The position numbers and the translations under genes are program-made. Shown here in pieces: positions 56,240-64,000 of a stretch of DNA of 64,000 nt; position 1 is the stretch's first letter, and every line of letters begins with the position of its first letter. This DNA is from DASQFI01 sp963780895 (lineage in GTDB: Bacteria; Acidobacteriota; Vicinamibacteria; Vicinamibacterales; SCN-69-37): NCBI GenBank assembly GCA_963780895.1, contig CAWAEG010000008.1, positions 186,001-250,000 on the forward strand. Direction: 5' to 3'. Under the pieces are notes generated by a model that saw only the letters and a program-made list of their open reading frames with translations, ran no database searches and had not been told where the DNA came from.

Positions 56240-56748
56240 TACCAGCGTCCGGCGCGCTGCATCTTGCGGATCCTCCGGACGATGAGGTCCCGCTTGATGC
56301 CACGGAGGCGATCGAGGAACAGCACGCCGTCGAGGTGATCGAGCTCGTGCTGCAGCGCGCGGGCGAGGAGGCCGGTGCCTTCAAACGTGTGCGGCGCGCC
56401 ATGACGGTCGAGCGCGCGCACGACGACTCGGGCCGGGCGGGCGACGGTGGCGTTGAACCCCGGCACGCTCAGGCACCCTTCTTCTTCGAGCTGCATGCCG
56501 TCGCGCTCGGCGAACTCAGGATTGACGAGCGTGAATAGCTCGCCGCCGGGTTTGCCGAGGCTGAGATCCACGACGGCGACGCGGAGGGCCACGCCAATCT
56601 GCGGCGCGGCCAGCCCGATCCCCGGCGCCGCGTACATCGTCTCGATCATGTCGTCGACGAGCTTCTGGAGGTCCCCGTCGAAGGAGGTCACGGGCGCGGC
56701 CGGCGATTGAAGACCGGACGCGCCGTACCGGACGATCGGCCGCAACAT
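56239..56748 (-). CDS. def: Peptide deformylase
   Basis: Def removes the formyl group from new proteins. The 169-residue enzyme has motif 1 GIGLAAPQIGV, motif 2 EEGCLSVPGF (Cys ligand) and motif 3 LQHELDHLDGVLF (HExxH). It starts MLRPIVRYG. The stop/start overlap with fmt is TAATG; the start overlaps the aroC stop by one base (TGATG). The three genes would be translated from one mRNA. Confidence 0.96.
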   Translation of the reverse strand: MLRPIVRYGASGLQSPAAPVTSFDGDLQKLVDDMIETMYAAPGIGLAAPQIGVALRVAVVDLSLGKPGGELFTLVNPEFAERDGMQLEEEGCLSVPGFNATVARPARVVVRALDRHGAPHTFEGTGLLARALQHELDHLDGVLFLDRLRGIKRDLIVRRIRKMQRAGRW

Positions 56749-57968
56749 CAGGCAGGCTCCGACCGGGGGGCGAGCCGAGCCGACAGGGCGTCCTGATACC
56801 GTTCCCAAGCGGCGTCGATCTCGGCGACGCTGTCGCCGCCGAATTTTTCGAGCAGCGCGTCGGCCAGGATCAGGCTGACCATTGCCTCGCCCACCACCGC
56901 GGCCGCCGGCACGGCGCAGACGTCGCTCCGTTCGATAGTGGCGGCCGCCTCGACCATGGTCGAGAGGTCGACGGACCGCAGCGGCTTCATCAGCGTCGAA
57001 ATCGGCTTCATCCACACGGTCACGCGAACGTCCTCGCCGTTGGTGACACCACCCTCGAGCCCCCCGGCGTTGTTGGTGGGACGACGGAGGCTGGGTACGG
57101 TGCCGGAGGCCGATCCGGTCGCGGGCACGATTTCGTCGTGCACACGTGAGCCGGGTAACCCCGCAACCGCCGCCGCGCGGCCGAGCCCGACAGCCTTGAT
57201 GGCCGGAATGGACATGAGCGCCTGCGCCAACCGTCCGTCGAGCTTGCGGTCCCACTGGACGTAGCTGCCGAGGCCGGGGGGGACGTGGTGCGCGATGACT
57301 TCGAAGGCGCCGCCGACGGTATCGCCCGCTTCCTTGGCTGCGTCGATTGCGGTTTTCATCGCCCGCGCCACTGTGCCGTCCACACACCGGACGTCGTCAT
57401 CGGGCGCGAGGGCACGCGCCTGAGCGAACGAGATCGCCAACGGATCGGCGATGGCTGCCGGACCGATCGCGATGACATGGCTTGTCGTTTCGACGCCATA
57501 CCGGCTGAGCAGCGCTCGTGCGATCGCGCCGGCCGCAACCCGCGCGGCGGTTTCGCGGGCGCTCGCGCGTTCGAGGACGTCGCGCAGATCGGTGTGGCCG
57601 TACTTGAGCCCGCCGGCGAGGTCGGCGTGACCGGGCCGCGGCCGCGTGACGACGCTTCGCCGCGCGCCCCCCGCCGATTCGGGCGGGTCGGCTTCGACGC
57701 TCATCGTGTGCTGCCAGTTCGCCCAGTCGCGGTTGCGGATGAGCAGCGCGATCGGACTGCCGAGCGTGCGCCCGCGCCGCACGCCGGCCAGGATCTCGGC
57801 TTGATCCTGCTCGATCGCCATGCGTCGTCCGCGCCCGTAGCCGAGCTGCCGGCGCGCGAGGTCTGGCAGAAGCTGCGCGGCGCTGAGCGGCAGACCCGCG
57901 GGCACGCCTTCGACGATCACGACGAGCGAGGGGCCGTGCGATTCGCCGGCTGTCAGAAAACGCAGCAT
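56748..57968 (-). CDS. aroC: Chorismate synthase
   Basis: This FMN-dependent enzyme makes chorismate from EPSP, the last shikimate step. The 406-residue protein has RFLTAGESHGPSLVVIVEGVPAGLPL (in parts: TAGESHGPSLV), RRQLGYGRGRRMAIEQD, GSPIALLIRNRDW, TRPRPGHADLAGGLKYGHTDLRDVLERASARE (in parts), and GVTNGEDVRVTVWMKPISTL. It is full length and intact. It is first in the minus-strand chain aroC-def-fmt-rsmB-PASTA-rpe-thioesterase-epimerase-bamD. About 100 bases of divergent spacer separate it from the 58069 gene. Confidence 0.96.
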   Translation of the reverse strand: MLRFLTAGESHGPSLVVIVEGVPAGLPLSAAQLLPDLARRQLGYGRGRRMAIEQDQAEILAGVRRGRTLGSPIALLIRNRDWANWQHTMSVEADPPESAGGARRSVVTRPRPGHADLAGGLKYGHTDLRDVLERASARETAARVAAGAIARALLSRYGVETTSHVIAIGPAAIADPLAISFAQARALAPDDDVRCVDGTVARAMKTAIDAAKEAGDTVGGAFEVIAHHVPPGLGSYVQWDRKLDGRLAQALMSIPAIKAVGLGRAAAVAGLPGSRVHDEIVPATGSASGTVPSLRRPTNNAGGLEGGVTNGEDVRVTVWMKPISTLMKPLRSVDLSTMVEAAATIERSDVCAVPAAAVVGEAMVSLILADALLEKFGGDSVAEIDAAWERYQDALSARLAPRSEPA

Positions 57969-58038
57969 CGGGCCGCCATTCTATCGAACTTTCTGCAATC
58001 GTCCGGACGGTTCACGAGTGATTGACGCGCGTTCACGC

Positions 58039-58053
58039 GGCGTGCTTCTTGCA
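58039..58053 (+). promoter_or_regulatory. Candidate sigma54 (-24/-12) promoter
   Basis: GGCGTGCTTCTTGCA has GG and GC with 10 bases between, and TTGCA at -12, as in the TGGCACG-N4-TTGCW consensus. The -24 half is imperfect (CGGCGTG). Transcription would start near 58064, only 5 bases before the annotated GTG (58069), which argues either for a downstream start or against the call. Confidence 0.35.
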
Positions 58054-58068
58054 CTGTGATGGCGACGC

Positions 58069-58953
58069 GTGCCGCACGAGTTGATCGGCGACCGGTTTCT
58101 TGCAGATGGATCGGGTCGCTGGATCGATCTCGTGACCGGCGAGACGGTCGACGTGCTGGTGCGATCTCTCGAGACTGAGTGGTGGGCGATTGACGAGCAT
58201 CTGCGGGAGGAGTTTCACTCGTCACGTACCAGGCGGCTCATCGACTACGGACTCGTCAACGCGAACACGTGGTTCGAAGCGCGTTCCTTGGCGCGCGCGG
58301 CGCCTTCCGAACGACGGCGCGTCCGCAGCGGTAGTGCGGTCGACGAGGTCGTGTCTGTCGCCGAGGCGCCGGGTCCCGGAATCCGGCACGTGCCGATCGC
58401 GCGGGAGGGGTCGGAAGGAACGTGCGTCGTAGAAGAAATGGCGCGCCGATTGAGGCCGGCGGGGTTCGTCACCATCGACGCGAGCCTCGAAATCCCGTGT
58501 CCGCTTCGCGCGGAATTGACGCATCGCCATCTGGCCGTGCACTTTCGATCCGATGCCGACCGTGCGCCGGTCGTTCGCTGGATCCGGCACCTCGCGGACG
58601 TGAGTCCCCGTGCGCACGTGATCGTGGAACTGACCCGTGGGGCCGCGGCCGGCCGTTCGCCCGGATTGAGGACGCGCGCGCGTCGCTTCACAAGGGGCGC
58701 GTTTGGTGATCACGTCATGTCGGCGACGAGTTGGAACAGGCGGGTCTCGACCGCGGTGCGGCAAGCTCACGCGCACATGGCCACATCGCGTCCGGATTTG
58801 GCCGAGTCCCTGCTGGCGTCCGTCAGCGCGGAAGCGATGGTACGAGGCGAACGCCTGCCGCGCGCGATCTTCCCCAATTCACATCTCGAGGAGCTGATTG
58901 ATGCCTCTTGTTCAAGCCATTCCCACGTTGCTGCAGCTGGTGCACGACGCTGA
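58069..58953 (+). CDS. Unknown protein, coupled to a sigma54-type activator
   Basis: This 294-residue soluble protein is not recognised. It starts with a GTG (VPHELIGDRF); TTG at 58081 is an alternative. The middle has a degenerate P-loop-like stretch (REGSEGTCVVEEMARRL, where a Walker A would need GKS/T) and then HLAVHFRSDADRAPVVRWI and HVIVELTRG, which resemble the strands around a Walker B. The C-terminal third is basic and helical (RTRARRFTRGAFG, AEAMVRGERLPRAIFP). There is no signal peptide. The last 53 bases overlap the next gene. The most plausible idea is a regulatory or ATPase-like partner of that activator. Confidence 0.6.
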   Translation: MPHELIGDRFLADGSGRWIDLVTGETVDVLVRSLETEWWAIDEHLREEFHSSRTRRLIDYGLVNANTWFEARSLARAAPSERRRVRSGSAVDEVVSVAEAPGPGIRHVPIAREGSEGTCVVEEMARRLRPAGFVTIDASLEIPCPLRAELTHRHLAVHFRSDADRAPVVRWIRHLADVSPRAHVIVELTRGAAAGRSPGLRTRARRFTRGAFGDHVMSATSWNRRVSTAVRQAHAHMATSRPDLAESLLASVSAEAMVRGERLPRAIFPNSHLEELIDASCSSHSHVAAAGARR

Positions 58954-60286
58954 AGACGATCGCGCCGCGCTCGACGTGAGCTGCGCCTGGCTCGAGCGTC
59001 ACGCGGGAGCCGATCGCACCGCGATGGTGACCGCCGACACCGGCCGGCTGGTCGCAAAACGCGGGTGGACGGCTGGTGATTTGGAGTCAGGAGACCTGGG
59101 CCGCTTCCTCCGCTCCGGTCCGGCGAGCGGATCCGGGAAAGCGGGGGTGCTGGCCCGCGCCCCGATACTCAGCGCCGGCGTCCCCATAGGCCACGTCGTC
59201 GCTCACAGCCGCTGGGACACGAGGGCGGGCGTCGAGGAAGCCGTTTTTTCGGTCGCGGCCATCTGTGCCCCCGCCTTCCGCGGAAGGCTAGACGCGCTTC
59301 TGCTCTCCGCCGAGGCGCACAACCGCGTGCCTGAAATCCTCGGCCGCAGCCCCGCCATCGCCGGCCTGCGCGAAAACGTCGTCAGGGCGGCGATGACGAC
59401 GTTTGCGGTGCTCGTAGAAGGGGAGAGCGGCACGGGGAAAGAGCTGGTCGCGCGAGCGCTGCACCGGCTCAGCCGGCGGAGCAGCCGGCGTTTCTGCGCC
59501 ATCAACTGCGCGGCGCTGACCGACGATCTGGTGGAGGCCGAGCTTTTCGGCTTCGCGCGCGGGGCATTCACCGGCGCCGTCGGCCATCGAGCCGGGTTGT
59601 TCGAGGAGGCCGACGGCGGAACCTTGTTCCTCGACGAAGTGAGCGAGCTGTCGAGCCGCGCTCAGGCCAAACTGCTGCGAGCTCTGCAGGAACGCGAGAT
59701 CCGCCGGCTGGGCGAAAACGCTCCACGTCCGGTCGACGTCCGCATCGTTTCTGCCACAAACCGGCCCCTGGCAGACGTCGTCTCCCGGGGAGCATTTCGC
59801 GAAGACCTGATGTTCCGGCTTGCCGTCGTACGGCTCCGCTTGCCAACGCTCCGCGAACGAGTCGAGGACGTCCCGCTCCTCGCACAATTCCTCTGGCGCC
59901 AGGTCAGCACGGACGCGGGCAAACGCGCCATGCTCGGCCCGGACGCCGTCACGGCGCTGTGCAAGTACAACTGGCCGGGGAATGTCCGCGAGCTCCAGAA
60001 CGTGGTCTCCGGCTTGATGGTTGCGGCACCGGCCCGTGGAAGGGTGACGTCCCGGCACGTGTCGCAGATCCTCGGACCGCCAGGCGACGCGATGGCAGGT
60101 CCGGCCGTGCCGCTCGATCGGGCACGCAAGACCTTCGAGCGTCGGGCTGTGGCCGCAGCACTGGCACGGCATGGAGGCCGGCGCTCAGCCGCGGCACGTG
60201 AGCTGGGTCTGTCGCGTCAGGGACTGGCGAAAGCGATCAAACGGCTGGGCCTGGAAAGCGCCGCCGGCGTCGAAGGAGTTGCCTAA
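58901..60286 (+). CDS. Sigma54-dependent transcriptional activator (GAF-like, AAA+, Fis HTH)
   Basis: This 461-residue enhancer-binding protein has an N-terminal GAF-like sensor of about 140 residues, with no REC phospho-acceptor. The AAA+ domain has Walker A VEGESGTGKELVARAL, the sigma54-contacting GAFTGA loop (GFARGAFTGAVGH), Walker B GGTLFLDEV and the arginine-finger region REDLMFRLAV. A Fis-type helix-turn-helix ends the protein (GRRSAAARELGLSRQGLAKAIKRLGL). GAGGAG lies 6-8 bases before ATG 58901, within the preceding gene, so the two are translationally coupled. It activates sigma54 promoters, possibly its own (58039). Confidence 0.94.
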   Translation: MPLVQAIPTLLQLVHDAEDDRAALDVSCAWLERHAGADRTAMVTADTGRLVAKRGWTAGDLESGDLGRFLRSGPASGSGKAGVLARAPILSAGVPIGHVVAHSRWDTRAGVEEAVFSVAAICAPAFRGRLDALLLSAEAHNRVPEILGRSPAIAGLRENVVRAAMTTFAVLVEGESGTGKELVARALHRLSRRSSRRFCAINCAALTDDLVEAELFGFARGAFTGAVGHRAGLFEEADGGTLFLDEVSELSSRAQAKLLRALQEREIRRLGENAPRPVDVRIVSATNRPLADVVSRGAFREDLMFRLAVVRLRLPTLRERVEDVPLLAQFLWRQVSTDAGKRAMLGPDAVTALCKYNWPGNVRELQNVVSGLMVAAPARGRVTSRHVSQILGPPGDAMAGPAVPLDRARKTFERRAVAAALARHGGRRSAAARELGLSRQGLAKAIKRLGLESAAGVEGVA

Positions 60287-60288
60287 TC

Positions 60289-60321
60289 GAAAAGCACTCG
60301 TCGGTACGACGGGTGCTCTTT
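60289..60321. repeat. Perfect hairpin between convergent genes, family E
   Basis: GAAAAGCACTCGTCGGTACG and its inverse ending GGTGCTCTTT form a stem of about 15 pairs around GTA. It starts 2 bases after the activator's TAA and overlaps the TPR gene's stop (60320-60322), so it is a likely bidirectional terminator. Confidence 0.75.
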
Positions 60322-61723
60322 ACTTGATTGCCCGCGCCAGCCTCAGCAACTCGCTGTTCCGCGGGTCGATCACCAGCGCTCTCGCGAGCGTTTCTTTCGC
60401 GCCCGGTACGTCGCCGGTCAGCCATTTCGCCCGGGCGAGGAGGGCGAGTGTTTCAATGGCGGTCTGGCCGAGATTCACGGCCTCGGTGAGATACGAGACC
60501 GCGGCGCCAGGATCGCCCGCGCGCATGGAGAGCGTGCCAATCCGTTCGGCGCGAATTGCGCGCGCGTGTCCCGGAACGGTGCCGCCCTGAAGGGCATCGA
60601 AGCTCACCAGCGCGTCGCGCGCGATGGCGTCGTGTCCCAGGCGTTCGGCCGCGTCGGCGAGAAACATGAACGCTTCGGCGTCGAGCGGCGATGTCGTCAC
60701 CGCCTCGCGGAGGATCCGTTCCGCGCCCGCGATGTCGCCCGACAGATAGAGCGCGCGCCCGTACAGGGCGAGTCCCTCGCTTCGAGGCGCGGTGCCGCCA
60801 AGCGCGCGTTCGAGAATCTCGAGCGCGCGCTGCACGGATGCGGAATCGCCTCCGCGCTCGGCGCGAAGCAGGTGGACGCGGCCGAGCGCCATCTGCACGC
60901 GCGAATCCTGGGGACCCTCGAGAGCCACCTGGCCGAGCATCCCGATCGCGGCGTCGAATTGATCGCGACGCGCCTCCCCGAGCGCGAGCGTGATTCGGCG
61001 GCCGACCGTGTCGTCGACCGCTGCGAGCGTCCGCAGCTGGTCCATCTCCTCGCCGTAGCGCCCGCGCGACCGGTAGAGATCAGCCAGCTCTTCGCGCGCG
61101 GCGGTCAGCGCCGGCGCGATCCGCAGCGCCTGCTCGAGCGATTTGATCGCTGGATCGATCTCCTGCGTGTCGCGGTACACCAGTCCCAGCAGATAGTGCG
61201 CTTCGGCAATCGAGTCGTTGCGCGCGACGAGGCGCCGGAGGGGATCTTTGGCGGCGGCAGGGGAGCCGGTGCGATAGCGCGCCAGGGCGAGCTGGTAGAG
61301 GAGCGCGGGGTTTTCGTCGCGCAGCTGCTCGGCCGCCTGCGCGTACCACGCGGCCGCCTGAGCGGCATCGCCGCGAACGTCGTACAGCTCGCCCAGCGCC
61401 ATCAAGGGCTGGGGCGCATCCGGCGCGAGCCGCACAGCTTCGCGCAGGTCGCGGAGCGCCTCGTCGTCGCGGCGTTGGCTTCGGTACGCCTCGGCCCGTC
61501 GAAAGTGCGCGACCATCGACTCCGGCCGGAAGGCCAGGGCGCCGCTGAAGGCTTCGATTGCAGCGTAGCCGTTGCCGGCCTGGAGCGCCTTTTCGCCTTC
61601 CGCGAGCAGGCGCCGGTAATGCCGCTCGCCGCCCAGGTGCTGCAGGATCGCGGCGGCCACGATGGCCACGCCCCCGACGACCAGGGCCAGCCCCAGAAGG
61701 GCCAGAGACCGCTTCACGGCCAC
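60320..61723 (-). CDS. Membrane-anchored TPR protein
   Basis: The 467-residue protein has an N-terminal membrane helix (LALLGLALVVGGVAIVAAAIL) followed by about eleven tetratricopeptide repeats, for example AGNGYAAIEAFSGALAFRPESMVAH (in parts: NGYAAIEAFSGALAFRP), PQPLMALGELYDVRGDAAQAAAW, and AHYLLGLVYRDTQEIDPAIKSLEQAL. It is likely exported or membrane-bound with the TPRs exposed. The partner is unknown. It is convergent with the sigma54 activator and divergent from the ECF sigma gene. Confidence 0.85.
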   Translation of the reverse strand: MAVKRSLALLGLALVVGGVAIVAAAILQHLGGERHYRRLLAEGEKALQAGNGYAAIEAFSGALAFRPESMVAHFRRAEAYRSQRRDDEALRDLREAVRLAPDAPQPLMALGELYDVRGDAAQAAAWYAQAAEQLRDENPALLYQLALARYRTGSPAAAKDPLRRLVARNDSIAEAHYLLGLVYRDTQEIDPAIKSLEQALRIAPALTAAREELADLYRSRGRYGEEMDQLRTLAAVDDTVGRRITLALGEARRDQFDAAIGMLGQVALEGPQDSRVQMALGRVHLLRAERGGDSASVQRALEILERALGGTAPRSEGLALYGRALYLSGDIAGAERILREAVTTSPLDAEAFMFLADAAERLGHDAIARDALVSFDALQGGTVPGHARAIRAERIGTLSMRAGDPGAAVSYLTEAVNLGQTAIETLALLARAKWLTGDVPGAKETLARALVIDPRNSELLRLARAIK

Positions 61724-61736
61724 ATCTTACAGGTCG

Positions 61737-61764
61737 GGAACACTTTAGCGGCTGCGGGGTCTAA
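61737..61764 (+). promoter_or_regulatory. ECF-sigma-type promoter (GGAAC ... GTCTAA)
   Basis: GGAAC at 61737-61741 and GTCTAA at 61759-61764 have the spacing of RpoE-like ECF promoters (18 bases from GGAAC to TCTAA). It lies 38 bases before the sigma factor ATG, as in autoregulated ECF operons. Confidence 0.6.
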
Positions 61765-61802
61765 CTCTCGTGAGGTTCGGGTCCCGCCGGGGGGGTGCTA
61801 CC

Positions 61803-62420
61803 ATGGCGGTTGAGGCCTTCGTGAAGCCTTCGCGCGTGCTGACGTGGCCGGATGCTGGGAGTGCCGACTGGGCGCTCGTGCAGCAGTGTGCCGCGGGCGA
61901 CGAAGACGCGTGCGCGCGGCTGGTCACCGACCATCAACGGATGGTCTACCAGTTGGGCTTGCATCTGCTAGGCGACCCGCAGGAAGCCGCCGACCTGTCG
62001 CAGGAAGTGTTTCTGCGAATCTTTCGGACGCTGGCCCAGTTTCGCGGCCAGTCGACCTTGCGAACCTGGATCTACCGCATCGTCGTCAATCAGGCGTCGA
62101 ACCGGCAGCGCTGGTGGCGGCGCCGAAAGCGGGGCCAGCAGGTCCCGCTCGAAGAGCACACGGCCGCGCACGGCGAGCTGCCCGAATCACGCAGCTACGC
62201 GATGCCCGATCAGGTGCTCCAGCAGCGCGAGACGGCGGGCCGGGTCTGGAATGCGCTCGACAAGCTGCCGTTCGATCAGCGCGCGGTCATCGTGCTGCGC
62301 GAGATCGACGGGCTGAGCTACGAGGAAATCGCGAGCTCGCTCGGCGTGGCCGTGGGAACAGTGAAATCACGGCTCGCCCGTGCACGCGGCAATCTGCGCG
62401 ATGCCCTGAGGACGACATGA
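61803..62420 (+). CDS. RNA polymerase sigma factor, ECF (RpoE-like) family
   Basis: This 205-residue ECF factor has sigma2 (ADWALVQQCAAGDEDACARLVTDHQRMVYQLGLHLLGD in parts: DACARLVTDHQRMVYQLG; QEAADLSQEVFLRIFRTL, RTWIYRIVVNQASN) and sigma4 (LPFDQRAVIVLREIDGLSYEEIASSLGVAVGTVKSRLARAR in parts: GLSYEEIASSLGVAVGTVKSR). ATG 61803 is preferred over a longer reading. Its stop overlaps the anti-sigma start as ATGA. An ECF-type promoter lies directly upstream, which suggests it controls itself. The signal is unknown. Confidence 0.93.
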   Translation: MAVEAFVKPSRVLTWPDAGSADWALVQQCAAGDEDACARLVTDHQRMVYQLGLHLLGDPQEAADLSQEVFLRIFRTLAQFRGQSTLRTWIYRIVVNQASNRQRWWRRRKRGQQVPLEEHTAAHGELPESRSYAMPDQVLQQRETAGRVWNALDKLPFDQRAVIVLREIDGLSYEEIASSLGVAVGTVKSRLARARGNLRDALRTT

Positions 62421-63202
62421 TCGGCTTGAGGATCACCTGCGAGTCGCTCCGCCCGAAGCTGAGCGCCTTCGTCGATGGCGAGCTGCCCGGTGGGGACATG
62501 CTCCGTGTCGCCGAGCACCTCGAGGTCTGTCGATTGTGTGCGCTCGAGGTGGCCGACATCCGGGACGTTGGCGAGGAGCTTCGCCGCGTGGCCGCGCGCT
62601 TGACGCCTCCGCCTGCACTGGCCGGACTGGCCGACGGCGTGATCAGCCGGTCGCGCGCCGAAGCCGCGCAGTCCTGGCGCGCGGTGTTTGCGCGCGCGAT
62701 CGAAGACTGGCATTGGGCGGTCGTCGGGTTGGGATCGATCTTGGCGACGAGCACCACGCTGCTGTTCGTGTCCATGCTCCTGACGTTCGGGCCCGCGCCA
62801 CCCAGCACCGAATCGCTCGCGGCCCTCATGAACAACCTGCGGCGCCCGGCCGGGACCGTGATTCTGATGGCGACGCCGATTGGCCACGATCAGGAAGCCA
62901 CGCTGATGCTCCTCGACAACACCGGCGCCAGTGGAGTCAGCCAGGGGCTCGGCCCGTTGCCGCCGGAGTTCGTGGCCCAGACAGATCGCGATCTGGTTGA
63001 AGCGCTGACCGATGTCGTCACGGAGAAGGGCCGCCTCGTCAACCTGAGCGCCATGCAACCCGACGCGCGCCGCTACGCCGAATGGTTGATGGACGAGATC
63101 AGCCGGATCAAGTTGAACGGATCCGCCAGGGTTCCCGGCCCAGTCAAGGTGCATCTGGTCGGTCTGGTCACGACGACCGGCGTCACGGCCAAAGGCCTCT
63201 AG
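62417..63202 (+). CDS. Zinc-finger anti-sigma factor, membrane-anchored
   Basis: The 261-residue partner of the ECF factor has a zinc-binding anti-sigma motif (VAEHLEVCRLCALEV, H-x3-C-x2-C) near residue 33. One helix follows (HWAVVGLGSILATSTTLLFVSMLLTF in parts: GLGSILATSTTLLFVSMLL), then an extracytoplasmic domain of about 130 residues (PAGTVILMATPIGHDQEATLM, EFVAQTDRDLVEALTDVV), which may sense the signal. It is intact, and coupled to the sigma gene by ATGA. Confidence 0.9.
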   Translation: MIGLRITCESLRPKLSAFVDGELPGGDMLRVAEHLEVCRLCALEVADIRDVGEELRRVAARLTPPPALAGLADGVISRSRAEAAQSWRAVFARAIEDWHWAVVGLGSILATSTTLLFVSMLLTFGPAPPSTESLAALMNNLRRPAGTVILMATPIGHDQEATLMLLDNTGASGVSQGLGPLPPEFVAQTDRDLVEALTDVVTEKGRLVNLSAMQPDARRYAEWLMDEISRIKLNGSARVPGPVKVHLVGLVTTTGVTAKGL

Positions 63203-64000
63203 TCAGCGACTGACGGCCTGCGACGTCACGTTCTGCAGCAGGTCCGTCGCTCGAATCACCAGCCGCGTGGCATCGGACTCGTTCGCCAGCGGAATCTCGT
63301 ACCGTTCCTCGGGAGAGTCGGCCAGGCCGTCGGCAGGGAAGACGAGCTGCCACGGGCCGCCGCCGACTGAATACTCGACTTTCTGAATCGGGTTCTGCGC
63401 GTCACGTACGCGGACGATGAGGCGTGCGCCGGTGGCGCTCTTCGTGACCTCGGTCGTGATCGCCGGCGGCGTATTGTCCACGCTGATCAGATCGCTTTCG
63501 CGATCGCCTTCGAGCCGGCGATCGGCGGCGTTCGACGGCGAGTCGGACGCGGTGAGCCGGATGACGTAGCGGCCGTCGGCGACGGTCGTCGTGTCCCAGA
63601 CGAAGATCGTTTCCGTGAGCCCGCTTCGCAGGTTCTGCCACGCCTGGTCTCCCTCGCGCCGGGTCCTGGAGGGAGTACAGCAGCCGGTCGCCGTCGGCGT
63701 CTTCGGCCTTCCAGACAAGCGTCTGGAGGCCCTTCTGAAACATCCGGCGGCCCGGCGGGGGCGGCGGCGGACCCGAGTCCCCGGGCGGCCGCCGGGCTTC
63801 GGCGGTCAGATCGTCGAGGCCCGCGATGGCGCCATCCTCGCTCGAAAACGGCCGCTGGAACACGACGCCCGGTGGATGCACCGTGACCGACGACACCGTC
63901 GGCCGGCCGTTGCGCGGCAGGTAGGCGACGGTCACGGACGTCACCCGTGCCGGTGTCGATCCCGAACGAGTCAGCACCGCTTTCCACTGCAGAAACCGTG
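63203..64000 (-). CDS. Secreted beta-rich protein, C-terminal part (cut by window end, one frameshift)
   Basis: Only the C-terminal 265 residues are in the window. The reading starts RFLQWKAVLTRSG (before position 64000), then TSVTVAYLPRNGRPTVSSVTV, a proline-rich stretch (GPPPPPPGRRMFQKGL), VWKAEDADGDRLLYSL and, after a shift near 63665, REGDQAWQNLRSGLTETIFVWDTTTV (in parts), YVIRLTASDSPSN, DNTPPAIT and VRVRDAQNPIQKVEYSVGGGPWQLV (in parts). The end is repeated Ig/FN3-like strands, as in WD40-like or sortilin-type propeller proteins of the phylum. The stop is at 63203-63205. The function is not deducible. Confidence 0.6.

Overview
The window is high-GC bacterial chromosome. It probably comes from an acidobacterium of the Vicinamibacteria type. 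This rests on three proteins with VWFA-related acidobacterial repeats, an orphan MacB/FtsX permease of the acidobacterial duplicated type, BamD and other Gram-negative envelope genes, and many dispersed intergenic palindromes. It contains no ribosomal RNA, CRISPR array, prophage or complete insertion sequence. The lineage is inferred from gene content, not from a marker phylogeny.

Layout. 1-8.7 kb (+): methyltransferase end, SAM hydrolase, acyl-CoA dehydrogenase, GlpX, MFS transporter, TsaC/Sua5, HflX, a TPR lipoprotein and a CDP-alcohol phosphatidyltransferase, joined by ATGA-type overlaps. 8.7-10.2 kb: a pair of long inverted repeats around one small ORF and a transposase remnant. 10.2-18.1 kb (-): polysaccharide genes (UDP-xylose synthase type enzyme, priming sugar transferase, five glycosyltransferases). 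18.2-29.1 kb (+): ugd, galE, a polyprenyl-type glycosyltransferase and an MsbA-like ABC exporter, then yicC, gmk, rpoZ, coaBC, uracil-DNA glycosylase and priA. 29.5-33.5 kb: M50 protease and HU (-), Der and a MerR regulator (+), tRNA-Pro, and a small Cys-rich protein. 33.5-46.9 kb: orphan permease, three VWFA proteins, a TPR/TonB-like protein, a pseudokinase-PEGA membrane protein and several small membrane proteins. 47-49.6 kb (-): tRNA-Gly, phosphomannomutase and a nucleotidyltransferase. 49.7-57.97 kb: pgsA (+), then a tightly coupled minus-strand chain aroC-def-fmt-rsmB-PASTA-rpe-thioesterase-epimerase-bamD. 58-64 kb: an unknown gene overlapping a sigma54 activator, a TPR protein, an ECF sigma/anti-sigma pair and the end of a secreted protein.

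How the genes fit together. The sugar enzymes (phosphomannomutase, nucleotidyltransferase, Ugd, UXS-like, GalE, a second epimerase) would supply nucleotide sugars to the glycosyltransferases and the priming transferase, whose product could be exported by the ABC protein. The housekeeping genes yicC-gmk-rpoZ-coaBC-priA and def-fmt-rsmB-PASTA-rpe look like two halves of the widely conserved gmk...priA-def-fmt-rsmB-prkC-rpe cluster, with a kinase-less PASTA protein in the place of the PASTA kinase.

Quality and hunt. At least 20 genes in the first 33 kb carry single-base frameshifts, worst at 18.3-23.0 kb, although several are essential. From 44.5 to 63.2 kb every frame is intact. I read these shifts as sequence errors and annotate such genes as single CDSs. 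The strongest unusual signals are several families of dispersed palindromes that overlap stop codons, the inverted-repeat cassette at 8.7-10.2 kb, the split cluster with the PASTA protein, the pseudokinase-PEGA/TPR-TonB pair, and the unknown gene coupled to a sigma54 activator.
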